The notes under the pieces were generated by a model that saw nothing but the letters and a program-made list of their open reading frames with translations, did not search any database and was not told the DNA's origin. A program made the translations under genes and the position numbers. A DNA stretch of 6,790 nt, from contig SKYL01000147.1 in assembly GCA_007127935.1 (NCBI GenBank), forward strand, positions 1 to 6,790, in the 5' to 3' direction. Below, one piece after another: positions 1-5,840 of the stretch (within the stretch, counting starts at the first letter, position 1; each line of letters begins with the position of its first letter). Source of the stretch: Halorhodospira sp. Its GTDB lineage: Bacteria; Pseudomonadota; Gammaproteobacteria; Nitrococcales; Halorhodospiraceae.

Positions 1-59
1 CCCCTCCCGATCAGCCCAAATCCGCACAGCCCGGCCAGAGGATCTTTGGAGGATCAATC

Positions 60-1415
60 GTGTCGGGAGCGCGTCGTTATTTTGGTACGGACGGGATTCG
101 GGGGCGTGTGGGGGAGGCGCCCATTACGCCCGATTTCATGCTCCGCTTGGGGTGGGCGGCCGGACAGACCATCCGCCGGAAGGGCGGAGACAGCGTCGTC
201 ATCGGCAAGGATACGCGGCTCTCCGGCTACATGTTCGAGTCGGCCCTGGAGGCCGGTTTCTCCGCCGCCGGGGTCCACTCCCGGCTGCTGGGGCCGATGC
301 CGACACCGGCCATCGCCTATTTGACCCGCACCCTTCGTGCCGGTGCCGGGGTGGTCATTAGCGCCTCCCACAATCCGCACCACGACAACGGGATCAAGTT
401 CTTCTGCCCCAACGGCATGAAGCTGGACGACGCCGCCGAGACGGCCATCGAGGCGCTCCTGGAAGAGCCGCCGCGGGTGGTGGCGTGCGACGGGCTGGGG
501 CGGGCCCAGCGGGTCACCGACGCGCCGGGGCGCTATATCGAGTTCTGCAAAAGCTCCGTGGGCCGCGACGCGACCCTCAATGGCCTTCACATCGTGGTCG
601 ATTGCGCCCACGGCGCGACTTACCACGTGGCGCCACCGGTCTTCCGCGAGATGGGCGCCAAGGTTTCGGTCATCGGCAACGATCCGGACGGGCTGAACAT
701 CAACGTGGAGTGCGGCTCCCAGTATCCCGACGCGCTGAGCCGGGAGGTGGTGCGGCGGGGCGCCGATCTCGGCATCGCCTTCGACGGTGACGGCGATCGG
801 GTGGTGATGGTGGATGGCCAGGGCCGCGTGGCGGACGGTGACGCCCTGCTCTACGTCATTGCCGCTGAGCGGGTGGCCCGGGGTGAGTTGCGTGGCCCGG
901 TGGTGGGGACGTTGATGAGCAATCTCGGGTTGGAACACGCTCTGGCCCGTCTCGAAGTCGGCTTTGAGCGGGCCCAGGTGGGGGACCGCTACGTCTTGGA
1001 GCGGCTGCGGGCCGTGGGCGGCGTCGTCGGTGGCGAGTCGTCCGGGCACATCATCTGTCTCGATCGCACCACCACGGGCGACGGCATCATCTCGGCATTG
1101 CAGGTGCTCGAGGTGATGGTTAACCGGGGGCGGTCGCTGGCCGATCTGGTGGCCCCCATGGAGTGCTACCCCCAGCGCATGATCAACGTCCCGCTGGCGC
1201 CGGGGGGTAATCCGCTGGAGAGCCCGGCGGTGGGCGAGGCGGTGCGCCGGGCGGAGGTGGAGTTGGGAGACGGCGGCCGGGTTCTGCTCCGTCCCTCCGG
1301 TACCGAGCCGGTCCTGCGGGTGATGGTCGAGGGGTACGACGAGGGGCTGGTCGTACGCACGGTGGAGACACTGGCCGAGGTAGTCTCCCAGGCGGGCGGT
1401 CGCCCCGGCGGCTAA
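60..1415 (+). CDS. glmM: Phosphoglucosamine mutase GlmM
   Basis: Cytoplasmic enzyme that interconverts glucosamine-6-phosphate and glucosamine-1-phosphate, the step before GlmU in making UDP-GlcNAc for peptidoglycan and lipopolysaccharide. The 451-residue product has every landmark of the alpha-D-phosphohexomutase family in order: N-terminal FGTDGIRG (residues 8-15), the phosphoserine loop SASHNP with the expected catalytic Ser103, the Mg-binding DGDGDR (242-247), the sugar-specificity loop GGESSGH (324-330) whose ESSGH form is typical of GlmM, and the C-terminal phosphate-binding RPSGTEP (411-417). Length matches the family (about 445). The GTG start is chosen because GGAGG at 48-52 lies 7 bases upstream and MSGARRYFGTDGIRG is the usual N-terminus; the frame stays open upstream to the window edge, but without homology-like sequence. 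In many gammaproteobacteria folP precedes glmM; it is not visible here. Activity would require phosphorylation of Ser103 (family knowledge). Confidence 0.97.
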   Translation: MSGARRYFGTDGIRGRVGEAPITPDFMLRLGWAAGQTIRRKGGDSVVIGKDTRLSGYMFESALEAGFSAAGVHSRLLGPMPTPAIAYLTRTLRAGAGVVISASHNPHHDNGIKFFCPNGMKLDDAAETAIEALLEEPPRVVACDGLGRAQRVTDAPGRYIEFCKSSVGRDATLNGLHIVVDCAHGATYHVAPPVFREMGAKVSVIGNDPDGLNINVECGSQYPDALSREVVRRGADLGIAFDGDGDRVVMVDGQGRVADGDALLYVIAAERVARGELRGPVVGTLMSNLGLEHALARLEVGFERAQVGDRYVLERLRAVGGVVGGESSGHIICLDRTTTGDGIISALQVLEVMVNRGRSLADLVAPMECYPQRMINVPLAPGGNPLESPAVGEAVRRAEVELGDGGRVLLRPSGTEPVLRVMVEGYDEGLVVRTVETLAEVVSQAGGRPGG

Positions 1416-1441
1416 ACGGGCGGCCAAGCGGGAGGGCGGGT

Positions 1442-1470
1442 TTGATTTCCGTCCCGCCGACCGGTACGCT
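1442..1470 (+). promoter_or_regulatory. Possible weak sigma70 promoter for tpiA
   Basis: In the 94-base glmM-tpiA gap, TTGATT (1442-1447) and TACGCT (1465-1470) are separated by 17 bases, the ideal spacing for sigma70. The -35 matches 4 of 6 consensus bases and the -10 only 3 of 6, so this is a weak candidate. A GGCGGG/CCCGCC inverted repeat (1435-1440 and 1453-1458) overlaps it. The gap is large for an otherwise tight cluster, which supports some regulatory content here. Confidence 0.35.
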
Positions 1471-1509
1471 TGCCCACCTTTCCTGACAGAGTCAAGAGGC
1501 GAAGGGACC

Positions 1510-2262
1510 ATGCGCCGGATGATCATTGCCGGAAACTGGAAGATGAATGGAGACCGCGACCTGGTGCGCCGGGTGGCGGAGCGGTGTGCCGGAGCCCGCG
1601 TGGATGGGGTCGACCTGCTGGTCTGCCCGCCGTTCCCGTTGTTGCCCGCCATGGTGGAACAGGCCCCGGAAGGGTTGGCGGTGGGCGCGCAGGACGTCAG
1701 TGAGTACGCCTCCGGCGCCTATACCGGTGAGGTCTCCACCGCGATGCTGGTGGAGGCGGGCTGCCGCTACGTCTTGGTGGGGCACTCCGAGCGGCGGGCC
1801 CTCTTCGGCGACACCGACGCCCGGGTGGCGGCCAAGTTCGCCGCGGCCAAGGGAGCTGGGCTGACCCCCGTGCTCTGTGTCGGGGAGACCCTGGAAGAGC
1901 GCGACGCCGATCGTACCGAGGCGGTGGTGGCCACGCAGTTGGACGCTGTCTTCGACGCCTGCGGCGCCGAGGCGTTCCGGAACGCGGTGATCGCCTACGA
2001 GCCGGTGTGGGCCATCGGTACCGGGCGGAACGCGACGCCGGAGCAGGCCCAGGCGGTGCATGCCTTTATCCGCGAGCGGGTGGCCGGCAAGGATCCAGCG
2101 ACGGCCGATGGCCTTTCGATTCTCTATGGCGGCAGCATGAAGCCCGATAACGCGGCAGAGTTGCTGGCCTGCCCCGATGTGGACGGCGGACTCATCGGCG
2201 GGGCCTCCCTGGACCCCGAGGCGTTCCTTGCCATCCATGCGTGCGCGCGTCCCGGAGGCTGA
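1510..2262 (+). CDS. tpiA: Triosephosphate isomerase TpiA
   Basis: Cytoplasmic glycolytic and gluconeogenic enzyme interconverting dihydroxyacetone phosphate and glyceraldehyde-3-phosphate. The 250-residue product (E. coli 255) is a complete TIM barrel. Visible landmarks are AGNWKMNG at residues 7-14 with substrate-binding Asn9 and Lys11, VGHSERR with the electrophilic His92, AYEPVWAIGTG with the catalytic base Glu164 followed by the mobile loop 6, and the phosphate-binding LYGGSMKPDNA (from residue 205) and IGGASL segments. The first ATG is preferred because family members begin with three to four residues before the IAGNWKMN core; AGAGG at 1495-1499 is a plausible ribosome site 10 bases upstream. 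It sits between glmM and secG, a common gammaproteobacterial order, and its end nearly touches secG. No missing catalytic residue or other oddity is seen. Confidence 0.97.
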   Translation: MRRMIIAGNWKMNGDRDLVRRVAERCAGARVDGVDLLVCPPFPLLPAMVEQAPEGLAVGAQDVSEYASGAYTGEVSTAMLVEAGCRYVLVGHSERRALFGDTDARVAAKFAAAKGAGLTPVLCVGETLEERDADRTEAVVATQLDAVFDACGAEAFRNAVIAYEPVWAIGTGRNATPEQAQAVHAFIRERVAGKDPATADGLSILYGGSMKPDNAAELLACPDVDGGLIGGASLDPEAFLAIHACARPGG

Positions 2263-2271
2263 CCAGAGCTT

Positions 2272-2640
2272 ATGTTCCAAGCGATTCTCGCCGTTCATGT
2301 TCTGATCGCCATGACGCTGGTGGTCCTGGTGTTGTTGAACCAGGGCAAGGGCGCCGACATGGGGCCGGCCTTCGGCAGTGGAGCGTCGAGCACGGTCTTC
2401 GGCGCCCGCGGTTCGGCCTCGTTCCTGACCAAGGTTATTACCTTGCTGGGCACGGCCTTCTTCGTCACCAGCTTGTCGCTGGCGATTATCGCCGCCCGCG
2501 GCGTGACGGAACCGACAACGGTGGTGGCCGAGGAGCCCGATGAGATCCCCGCCGCTCCGGCGGTGGAGGTGCCGGACGATACGCCGGTGGCGCCGGATGA
2601 CCCGGAGATGCCGGTGGCGCCGCCGCCGCCCGCCGAGTGA
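2272..2640 (+). CDS. secG: Preprotein translocase subunit SecG
   Basis: Small inner-membrane subunit of the SecYEG channel, which stimulates SecA-driven export of unfolded proteins. The 122-residue product shows the family pattern: transmembrane helix 1 at about residues 3-22, the conserved cytoplasmic loop with NQGKGADMG (23-31) and a Gly/Ser/Ala-rich stretch ending in SASFLTK, then helix 2 at about 51-75. Residues 78-122 form a tail with 13 prolines and 12 acidic residues and no Lys, Arg or His; it contains the repeated tetrapeptide PVAP at 105-108 and 114-117. Tails like this vary widely among SecG proteins, and this one makes it a little longer than E. coli SecG (110). The gene starts 9 bases after tpiA; GGAGG at 2254-2258, within the end of tpiA, is a somewhat distant ribosome site (13 bases). 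It is likely co-transcribed with tpiA. Confidence 0.95.
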   Translation: MFQAILAVHVLIAMTLVVLVLLNQGKGADMGPAFGSGASSTVFGARGSASFLTKVITLLGTAFFVTSLSLAIIAARGVTEPTTVVAEEPDEIPAAPAVEVPDDTPVAPDDPEMPVAPPPPAE

Positions 2641-2671
2641 ACGGCGGCGTCCCAGTACGGATGCATTTCCG

Positions 2672-2700
2672 TTGATGGGGGCCGTTCCGGCTGGTAAAGT
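2672..2700 (+). promoter_or_regulatory. Sigma70 promoter for tRNA-Leu
   Basis: TTGATG (2672-2677) and TAAAGT (2695-2700) are 17 bases apart, each matching 4 of 6 consensus bases. The sequence just after the -10 is GC-rich (AGCTCCGC), a discriminator type known from stable-RNA promoters under stringent control. The predicted start is near 2707, giving a tRNA leader of about 45 bases. The position between secG and the tRNA gene fits independent transcription of the tRNA. Confidence 0.6.
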
Positions 2701-2712
2701 AGCTCCGCTGCC

Positions 2713-2734
2713 GGGGCCGCACGGACCCGGCCCC
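2713..2734 (+). other. GC hairpin in the pre-tRNA leader
   Basis: A perfect 7-bp inverted repeat, GGGGCCG (2713-2719) and CGGCCCC (2728-2734), surrounds an 8-base loop. It lies between the predicted start of the tRNA transcript and the mature 5' end. There is no T-tract after it, so a terminator for secG is unlikely. A leader structure for the tRNA precursor, or chance in GC-rich DNA, are both possible. A competing GCCGGG/CCCGGC pairing (2710-2715 with 2726-2731) also exists. Confidence 0.4.
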
Positions 2735-2751
2735 CGTGTAGCAACCATTAC

Positions 2752-2836
2752 GCCGATGTGGTGGAACTGGTAGACACGCCGTCTTGAGGGGGCGGTGGCG
2801 AAAGCCGTGCCGGTTCGAGTCCGGCCATCGGCACCA
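2752..2836 (+). tRNA. leuU: tRNA-Leu, anticodon GAG
   Basis: An 85-base tRNA read by eye. The acceptor arms GCCGATG (2752-2758) and CATCGGC (2826-2832) pair perfectly, with discriminator A2833 and an encoded CCA at 2834-2836. The D-arm region TGGTGGAACTGGTAGACAC closely resembles bacterial tRNA-Leu. The anticodon stem CCGTC/GGCGG (one U-G wobble) holds the loop TTGAGGG, with GAG at 2786-2788 reading CUC and CUU. The long variable arm typical of class II tRNAs is GGC-GAAA-GCC, capped by a GNRA-type tetraloop. The T arm is GCCGG-TTCGAGT-CCGGC. Position after secG and anticodon match E. coli leuU. It lies upstream of nuoA, in the same direction. Confidence 0.97.
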
Positions 2837-2845
2837 TCATCGCGA

Positions 2846-2863
2846 GGGGAGGGATCCCTCTCC
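2846..2863 (+). terminator. Possible weak terminator after tRNA-Leu
   Basis: GGGGAGG (2846-2852) and CCTCTCC (2857-2863) form a 7-bp stem with one G-U pair around a GATC loop, starting 10 bases after the tRNA CCA end. What follows (GTCTCTTC) is pyrimidine-rich but is not a true T-tract, so it would be a poor intrinsic terminator or simply a 3' processing or stability structure. Some read-through into nuo is therefore possible. Confidence 0.35.
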
Positions 2864-2879
2864 GTCTCTTCGCTCGTAT

Positions 2880-2892
2880 TCAGTATAACTGA
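2880..2892. promoter_or_regulatory. Perfect dyad upstream of nuo promoter, possible operator
   Basis: TCAGT-ATA-ACTGA is a perfect inverted repeat with 5-base arms and a 3-base centre. It lies in an AT-rich patch (about 2878-2912) that contrasts with the GC-rich surroundings. Its centre is about 74 bases upstream of the predicted nuo start, a position that would suit an activator. I do not recognise the binding protein, and short dyads occur by chance. Confidence 0.25.
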
Positions 2893-2924
2893 TTGATTTG
2901 TTTGCCCATAATGTAGGGCCCCAG

Positions 2925-2953
2925 TTGACAATATCGGGGGCTCTCATTAGACT
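2925..2953 (+). promoter_or_regulatory. Strong sigma70 promoter for the nuo operon
   Basis: A perfect -35 TTGACA (2925-2930) is followed after exactly 17 bases by TAGACT (2948-2953), which matches 4 of 6 bases of the -10 consensus. The predicted start near 2960 gives an untranslated leader of about 68 bases before the preferred nuoA ATG. This is the best promoter match in the window and the only good one directly before nuoA, so it probably drives the whole complex I operon. Confidence 0.7.
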
Positions 2954-3027
2954 CCCCGCCGTTCACTGCGGTATAAGAAGCCCCCTCGACAAGGGCGGCC
3001 GCGGTGCCGGATAAGTGGAGCGGGGCG

Positions 3028-3384
3028 ATGCTCGAAAACTACCTGCCGGTCCTTCTCTTTATTGTGGTCGGCCTCGTCTTTGGTGTGGTGCCGCTGCTGG
3101 CCGGTTTCGTCCTCGGCCCCCGCCGCGACGACCCCGAGAAGCAATCGCCGTACGAGTGCGGCTTCGAGGCCTTCGAAGACTCGCGCATGAAGTTCGACGT
3201 GCGCTACTACCTGGTCGCCATCCTCTTCATCCTCTTCGACCTGGAGATCGCCTTCCTCTTCCCGTGGGCGGTGGTCCTGGACGATATCGGATTGTTCGGG
3301 ATCCTGGCCATGGGTCTGTTCGTCGGGCTGCTGCTGGTCGGCTTCCTTTATGAGTGGAAGAAAGGGGCGCTGGAATGGGAGTAG
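3028..3384 (+). CDS. nuoA: NADH-quinone oxidoreductase subunit A
   Basis: Small membrane subunit of complex I (homologue of mitochondrial ND3), sitting where the peripheral arm meets the membrane arm near the quinone site. The 118-residue product has three hydrophobic helices, at about 6-28, 60-82 and 88-107. The long loop between the first two carries SPYECGFEAF with Cys44, the position equivalent to the ND3 cysteine used as an active/deactive marker in mitochondria. FDLEIAFLFPWA in helix 2 holds Asp71 and Glu73, matching the acidic pair D79/E81 of E. coli NuoA. The start at ATG 3028 is preferred because MLENYLP is a usual N-terminus and GGAG (3017-3020) lies 7 bases upstream. An in-frame GTG at 3004 would add eight residues (MPDKWSGA) and also has an AAGGG upstream, so it cannot be excluded. 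It is the first gene of the nuo operon and its end overlaps nuoB. Confidence 0.93.
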   Translation: MLENYLPVLLFIVVGLVFGVVPLLAGFVLGPRRDDPEKQSPYECGFEAFEDSRMKFDVRYYLVAILFILFDLEIAFLFPWAVVLDDIGLFGILAMGLFVGLLLVGFLYEWKKGALEWE

Positions 3385-3851
3385 AAGGGCTGCTCGAGCG
3401 CGGCTATATCACCACCTCCGCCGATAAGCTCATCAACTGGGCGCGCACCGGTTCCATGTGGCCGGTCACCTTCGGCTTGGCCTGCTGCGCGGTGGAGATG
3501 ATGCACGCCGCCGCCGCGCGCTACGATCTGGATCGCATCGGGATGATCTTCCGGCCCAGCCCTCGGCAGTCGGATGTGATGATCGTCGCCGGCACCCTGT
3601 GCAACAAGATGGCGCCCGCCCTGCGCAAGGTCTACGACCAGATGCCGGAACCCAAGTGGGTGATCTCCATGGGCTCCTGCGCCAACGGCGGCGGTTACTA
3701 CCACTATTCGTACGCGGTGACCCGCGGATGCGACCGGATCGTCCCCGTGGACGTCTACGTACCGGGGTGTCCGCCGACGCCCGAGGCCCTGTTCTACGGC
3801 ATCTTGCAGTTGCAGAACAAGATTCGCCGCACCAACACCATTGCGCGCTAG
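3375..3851 (+). CDS. nuoB: NADH-quinone oxidoreductase subunit B
   Basis: Peripheral-arm subunit (homologue of PSST) that holds the terminal [4Fe-4S] cluster N2, which passes electrons to quinone at the interface with NuoD. The 158-residue product begins MGVEGLLERGYITTSADKL and contains all four cluster ligands in their motifs: the adjacent Cys37-Cys38 in FGLACCAVEMM, Cys102 in SMGSCANGG and Cys132 in YVPGCPPTPEA. GMIFRPSPRQSDVMIVAGT is the other strongly conserved stretch. ATG 3375 is preferred over the in-frame GTG at 3354 because it gives the common family N-terminus and length and has AGGGG (3363-3367) 7 bases upstream. It overlaps the end of nuoA by 10 bases, suggesting coupled translation. 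It is a stand-alone nuoB of the usual size, not fused to other subunits. Confidence 0.96.
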   Translation: MGVEGLLERGYITTSADKLINWARTGSMWPVTFGLACCAVEMMHAAAARYDLDRIGMIFRPSPRQSDVMIVAGTLCNKMAPALRKVYDQMPEPKWVISMGSCANGGGYYHYSYAVTRGCDRIVPVDVYVPGCPPTPEALFYGILQLQNKIRRTNTIAR

Positions 3852-3859
3852 GGGGGTGG

Positions 3860-4594
3860 ATGGCTGATCCGCAAACACTCAACGAGGCGCTGCAGTCGCA
3901 CTTTGGGGACCGGCTCGCCGCCGCGAAGGTCGCCTTCGGCGAGGTGGATGTGGAGGTGCGTCCCGAAGACCTGACGGCGGTAATGACGGAACTGCGCGAC
4001 GCCGCCCCGTTCCGGTTCGATCAACTCCTGGATGTGGCCGGCGTGGACTACGCCGCCTACGGCCAGGGGGAGTGGATCACCGAGCGCGCCACCGACACCG
4101 GGTTCAGCCGTGGGGTCGGCGACCCGACCACGCCGCGCCTGGGCCTGACCGGTCTCTACGGTGTTCAGGAGATCACCGAGAAGACCGGCCGGCGCTTCGC
4201 CGCCGTCTATTTGTTGCTGTCGGTGGAGCACAACCACCGCCTGCGGGTGCGCTGCTTCGCCGCCGACGACGATCTGCCGGTGGTCGATTCGATGACCGGC
4301 ATCTGGCCGTCGGCCAACTGGCCGGAGCGGGAGGCGTTCGATCTCTTCGGCATCGTCTTCGAGGGGCACCCCGATCTGCGGCGCATCCTCACCGACTACG
4401 GCTTTGTCGGCCACCCGTTCCGCAAGGACTTCCCCCTCATCGGCAACGTGGAACCGCGCTACGACGTGGAGAAGGGGCGCGTGGTCTACGGGCCGGTGGA
4501 GATCGAGCCCCGGGTATTGGTGCCGCGGGTGATCCGCGACGACCACCGTTACAAGGGCCGCGGCGAACAGCCGGAGGAGCGCGCCGATGGCTGA
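3860..4594 (+). CDS. nuoC: NADH-quinone oxidoreductase subunit C
   Basis: Peripheral-arm subunit (homologue of the mitochondrial 30 kDa protein) with no cofactor, packing against NuoD and NuoB in the connecting module. The 244-residue product carries the 30 kDa signature from about residue 154: WPEREAFDLFGIVFEGHPDL, then RRILTDYGF and a GHPFRKDFPLIG segment. SVEHNHRLRVR (121-131) is another conserved strand. A loop at about 67-112 (around GEWITERATDTGFSRGV) is longer than in compact NuoC proteins but is the style found in many beta- and gammaproteobacteria. The start is ATG 3860, 8 bases after the nuoB stop, behind a G-rich site (AGGGGGGTGG) that serves as ribosome site. The frame is open far upstream into nuoB, but that part is a shadow. 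nuoC and nuoD are separate genes here, unlike the fused nuoCD of E. coli. Confidence 0.95.
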   Translation: MADPQTLNEALQSHFGDRLAAAKVAFGEVDVEVRPEDLTAVMTELRDAAPFRFDQLLDVAGVDYAAYGQGEWITERATDTGFSRGVGDPTTPRLGLTGLYGVQEITEKTGRRFAAVYLLLSVEHNHRLRVRCFAADDDLPVVDSMTGIWPSANWPEREAFDLFGIVFEGHPDLRRILTDYGFVGHPFRKDFPLIGNVEPRYDVEKGRVVYGPVEIEPRVLVPRVIRDDHRYKGRGEQPEERADG

Positions 4595-5840
4595 GTTCCA
4601 GAGCTACACCCTCAACTTCGGTCCCCAGCATCCGGCCGCCCACGGTGTGCTCCGCCTGATCCTGGAGATGGAGGGCGAGACCATCACCCGCGCCGACCCC
4701 CACGTGGGCCTGCTCCACCGGGGGACGGAGAAGCTGGCCGAGTCGAAGCCGTACAACCAGTCCATCGGCTACATGGACCGGCTCGACTACATGGCGATGA
4801 TGTGCAACGAGCACGGCTACGTGCTGGCCGTCGAGAAGCTGCTCGGCATCGATCCGCCGGTGCGCGCCCAGTACATCCGCGTGATGATGGACGAGGTCAC
4901 CCGCATCCTGAACCACCTCCTGTGGCTCGGCACCCACGGCCTCGACGTGGGGGCGATGACGGCGTTCCTCTACACCTTCCGCGAGCGCGAAGACCTCATC
5001 GACGTCTACGAGGCGGTCTCCGGCGCTCGGATGCATGCGGCCTACTACCGGCCCGGCGGCGTCAACCGCGACCTGCCGGAGCAGATGCCGAAGTACGAGC
5101 CCTCTCCATACCGCAGCGAGAAGGAGTTGCGGGAGATGAACCGGGCCCGCGAGGGGTCGGTACTCGACTTCCTGGACGACTTCTGCCAGCGTTTCCCCGG
5201 CTGCGTCGACGATTACGAGACCCTGCTCACCGAGAACCGGATCTGGAAACAACGGCTGGTGGACGTCTGCGTCGTCGATGCGGATCGCGCCAAGGCCCTC
5301 GGCTTCACCGGTCCGATGCTGCGCGGTTCCGGCGTGGCGTGGGATCTGCGTAAGACCCAGCCCTACGAGGTCTACGACCAACTCGATTTCGACATCCCGG
5401 TGGGGACCAACGGCGACTGCTACGACCGCTACCTGGTGCGCATGGAGGAACTGCGCCAGTCGACGCGGATCATCGAGCAGTGCATCCGGTGGTTGCGCGC
5501 CAACCCCGGCCCGGTCCGCATCGACGATCCAAAGGTGAGCCCCCCGTCCCGCGAGGCGATGAAGGACGACATGGAGTCGCTGATCCACCACTTCAAGCTC
5601 TTCAGCGAGGGGTACTGCACCCCGCCCGGCGAGGTCTACGCCGCGGTGGAGGCGCCCAAGGGGGAGTTCGGCGCCTATATCGTCTCCGACGGCGCCAACA
5701 AGCCGTACCGGCTGAAGATCCGGCCGCCGTGCTACATCCATTTGTCGGCCATGGACGAGATGATCCGCGGCCATATGCTGGCCGATGTGGTGACCCTCAT
5801 CGGCTCCCTCGACGTGGTCTTCGGGGAGGTGGATCGGTGA
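4587..5840 (+). CDS. nuoD: NADH-quinone oxidoreductase subunit D
   Basis: Peripheral-arm subunit (49 kDa homologue, related to NiFe-hydrogenase large subunits) that forms the quinone-reducing cavity with NuoB. The 417-residue product is full length. Near the N-terminus, GPQHPAAHGVLRL places His19 at the site of bovine His59, and RLDYMAMMCNEH places Tyr68 at the site of bovine Tyr108. The 49-residue spacing between them is the same as in the bovine protein, so both headgroup-binding residues are present. GLLHRGTEK (42-49 region), MLRGSGVAWDLRKTQPY and the C-terminal segment from EAPKGEFG through PPCYIHLSAMDEMIRGHM, ending VVFGEVDR, are classic. The hydrogenase metal-binding cysteine pairs are absent, as expected. 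ATG 4587 has GGAGG (4573-4577) 9 bases upstream and overlaps the nuoC stop by 8 bases. Confidence 0.97.
   Translation: MAEFQSYTLNFGPQHPAAHGVLRLILEMEGETITRADPHVGLLHRGTEKLAESKPYNQSIGYMDRLDYMAMMCNEHGYVLAVEKLLGIDPPVRAQYIRVMMDEVTRILNHLLWLGTHGLDVGAMTAFLYTFREREDLIDVYEAVSGARMHAAYYRPGGVNRDLPEQMPKYEPSPYRSEKELREMNRAREGSVLDFLDDFCQRFPGCVDDYETLLTENRIWKQRLVDVCVVDADRAKALGFTGPMLRGSGVAWDLRKTQPYEVYDQLDFDIPVGTNGDCYDRYLVRMEELRQSTRIIEQCIRWLRANPGPVRIDDPKVSPPSREAMKDDMESLIHHFKLFSEGYCTPPGEVYAAVEAPKGEFGAYIVSDGANKPYRLKIRPPCYIHLSAMDEMIRGHMLADVVTLIGSLDVVFGEVDR

Noticed and set aside
1..47. End of an upstream gene such as folP
   Set aside because: No stop codon in any forward frame and no recognisable protein sequence, so nothing can be supported beyond the expected gene order.
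1435..1458. GGCGGG/CCCGCC hairpin after glmM as a terminator
   Set aside because: Only 6 bp with a 12-base loop and no T-tract after it; too weak to call.
54..1652. 532-codon open frame on the minus strand opposite glmM and tpiA
   Set aside because: It mirrors the codon pattern of glmM, has low-complexity His/Arg/Pro/Ala-rich sequence and crosses two real genes. Long antisense frames are expected in GC-rich DNA.
2893..2898. FNR-like half site TTGATT upstream of nuo
   Set aside because: The second half (ATCAA after four bases) is absent, so there is no FNR dyad.
1492..2931. 479-codon minus-strand frame spanning tpiA, secG and the tRNA
   Set aside because: It would run through a tRNA gene and two verified genes, and its composition is that of an antisense shadow.
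2936..2985. GGGGGCT/AGCCCCC inverted repeat across the nuo promoter
   Set aside because: The left arm lies upstream of the predicted transcript start and so cannot form an RNA hairpin; G- and C-runs like this are common here.
3458..3859. Upstream extension of the nuoC frame
   Set aside because: It overlaps the conserved nuoB in another frame and is Arg-rich without motifs; homology-like sequence starts at MADPQTLNEAL (3860).
4437..5774. 445-codon minus-strand open frame opposite nuoC/nuoD
   Set aside because: Shadow of nuoD with no recognisable motif or ribosome site; the + strand gene is unambiguous.
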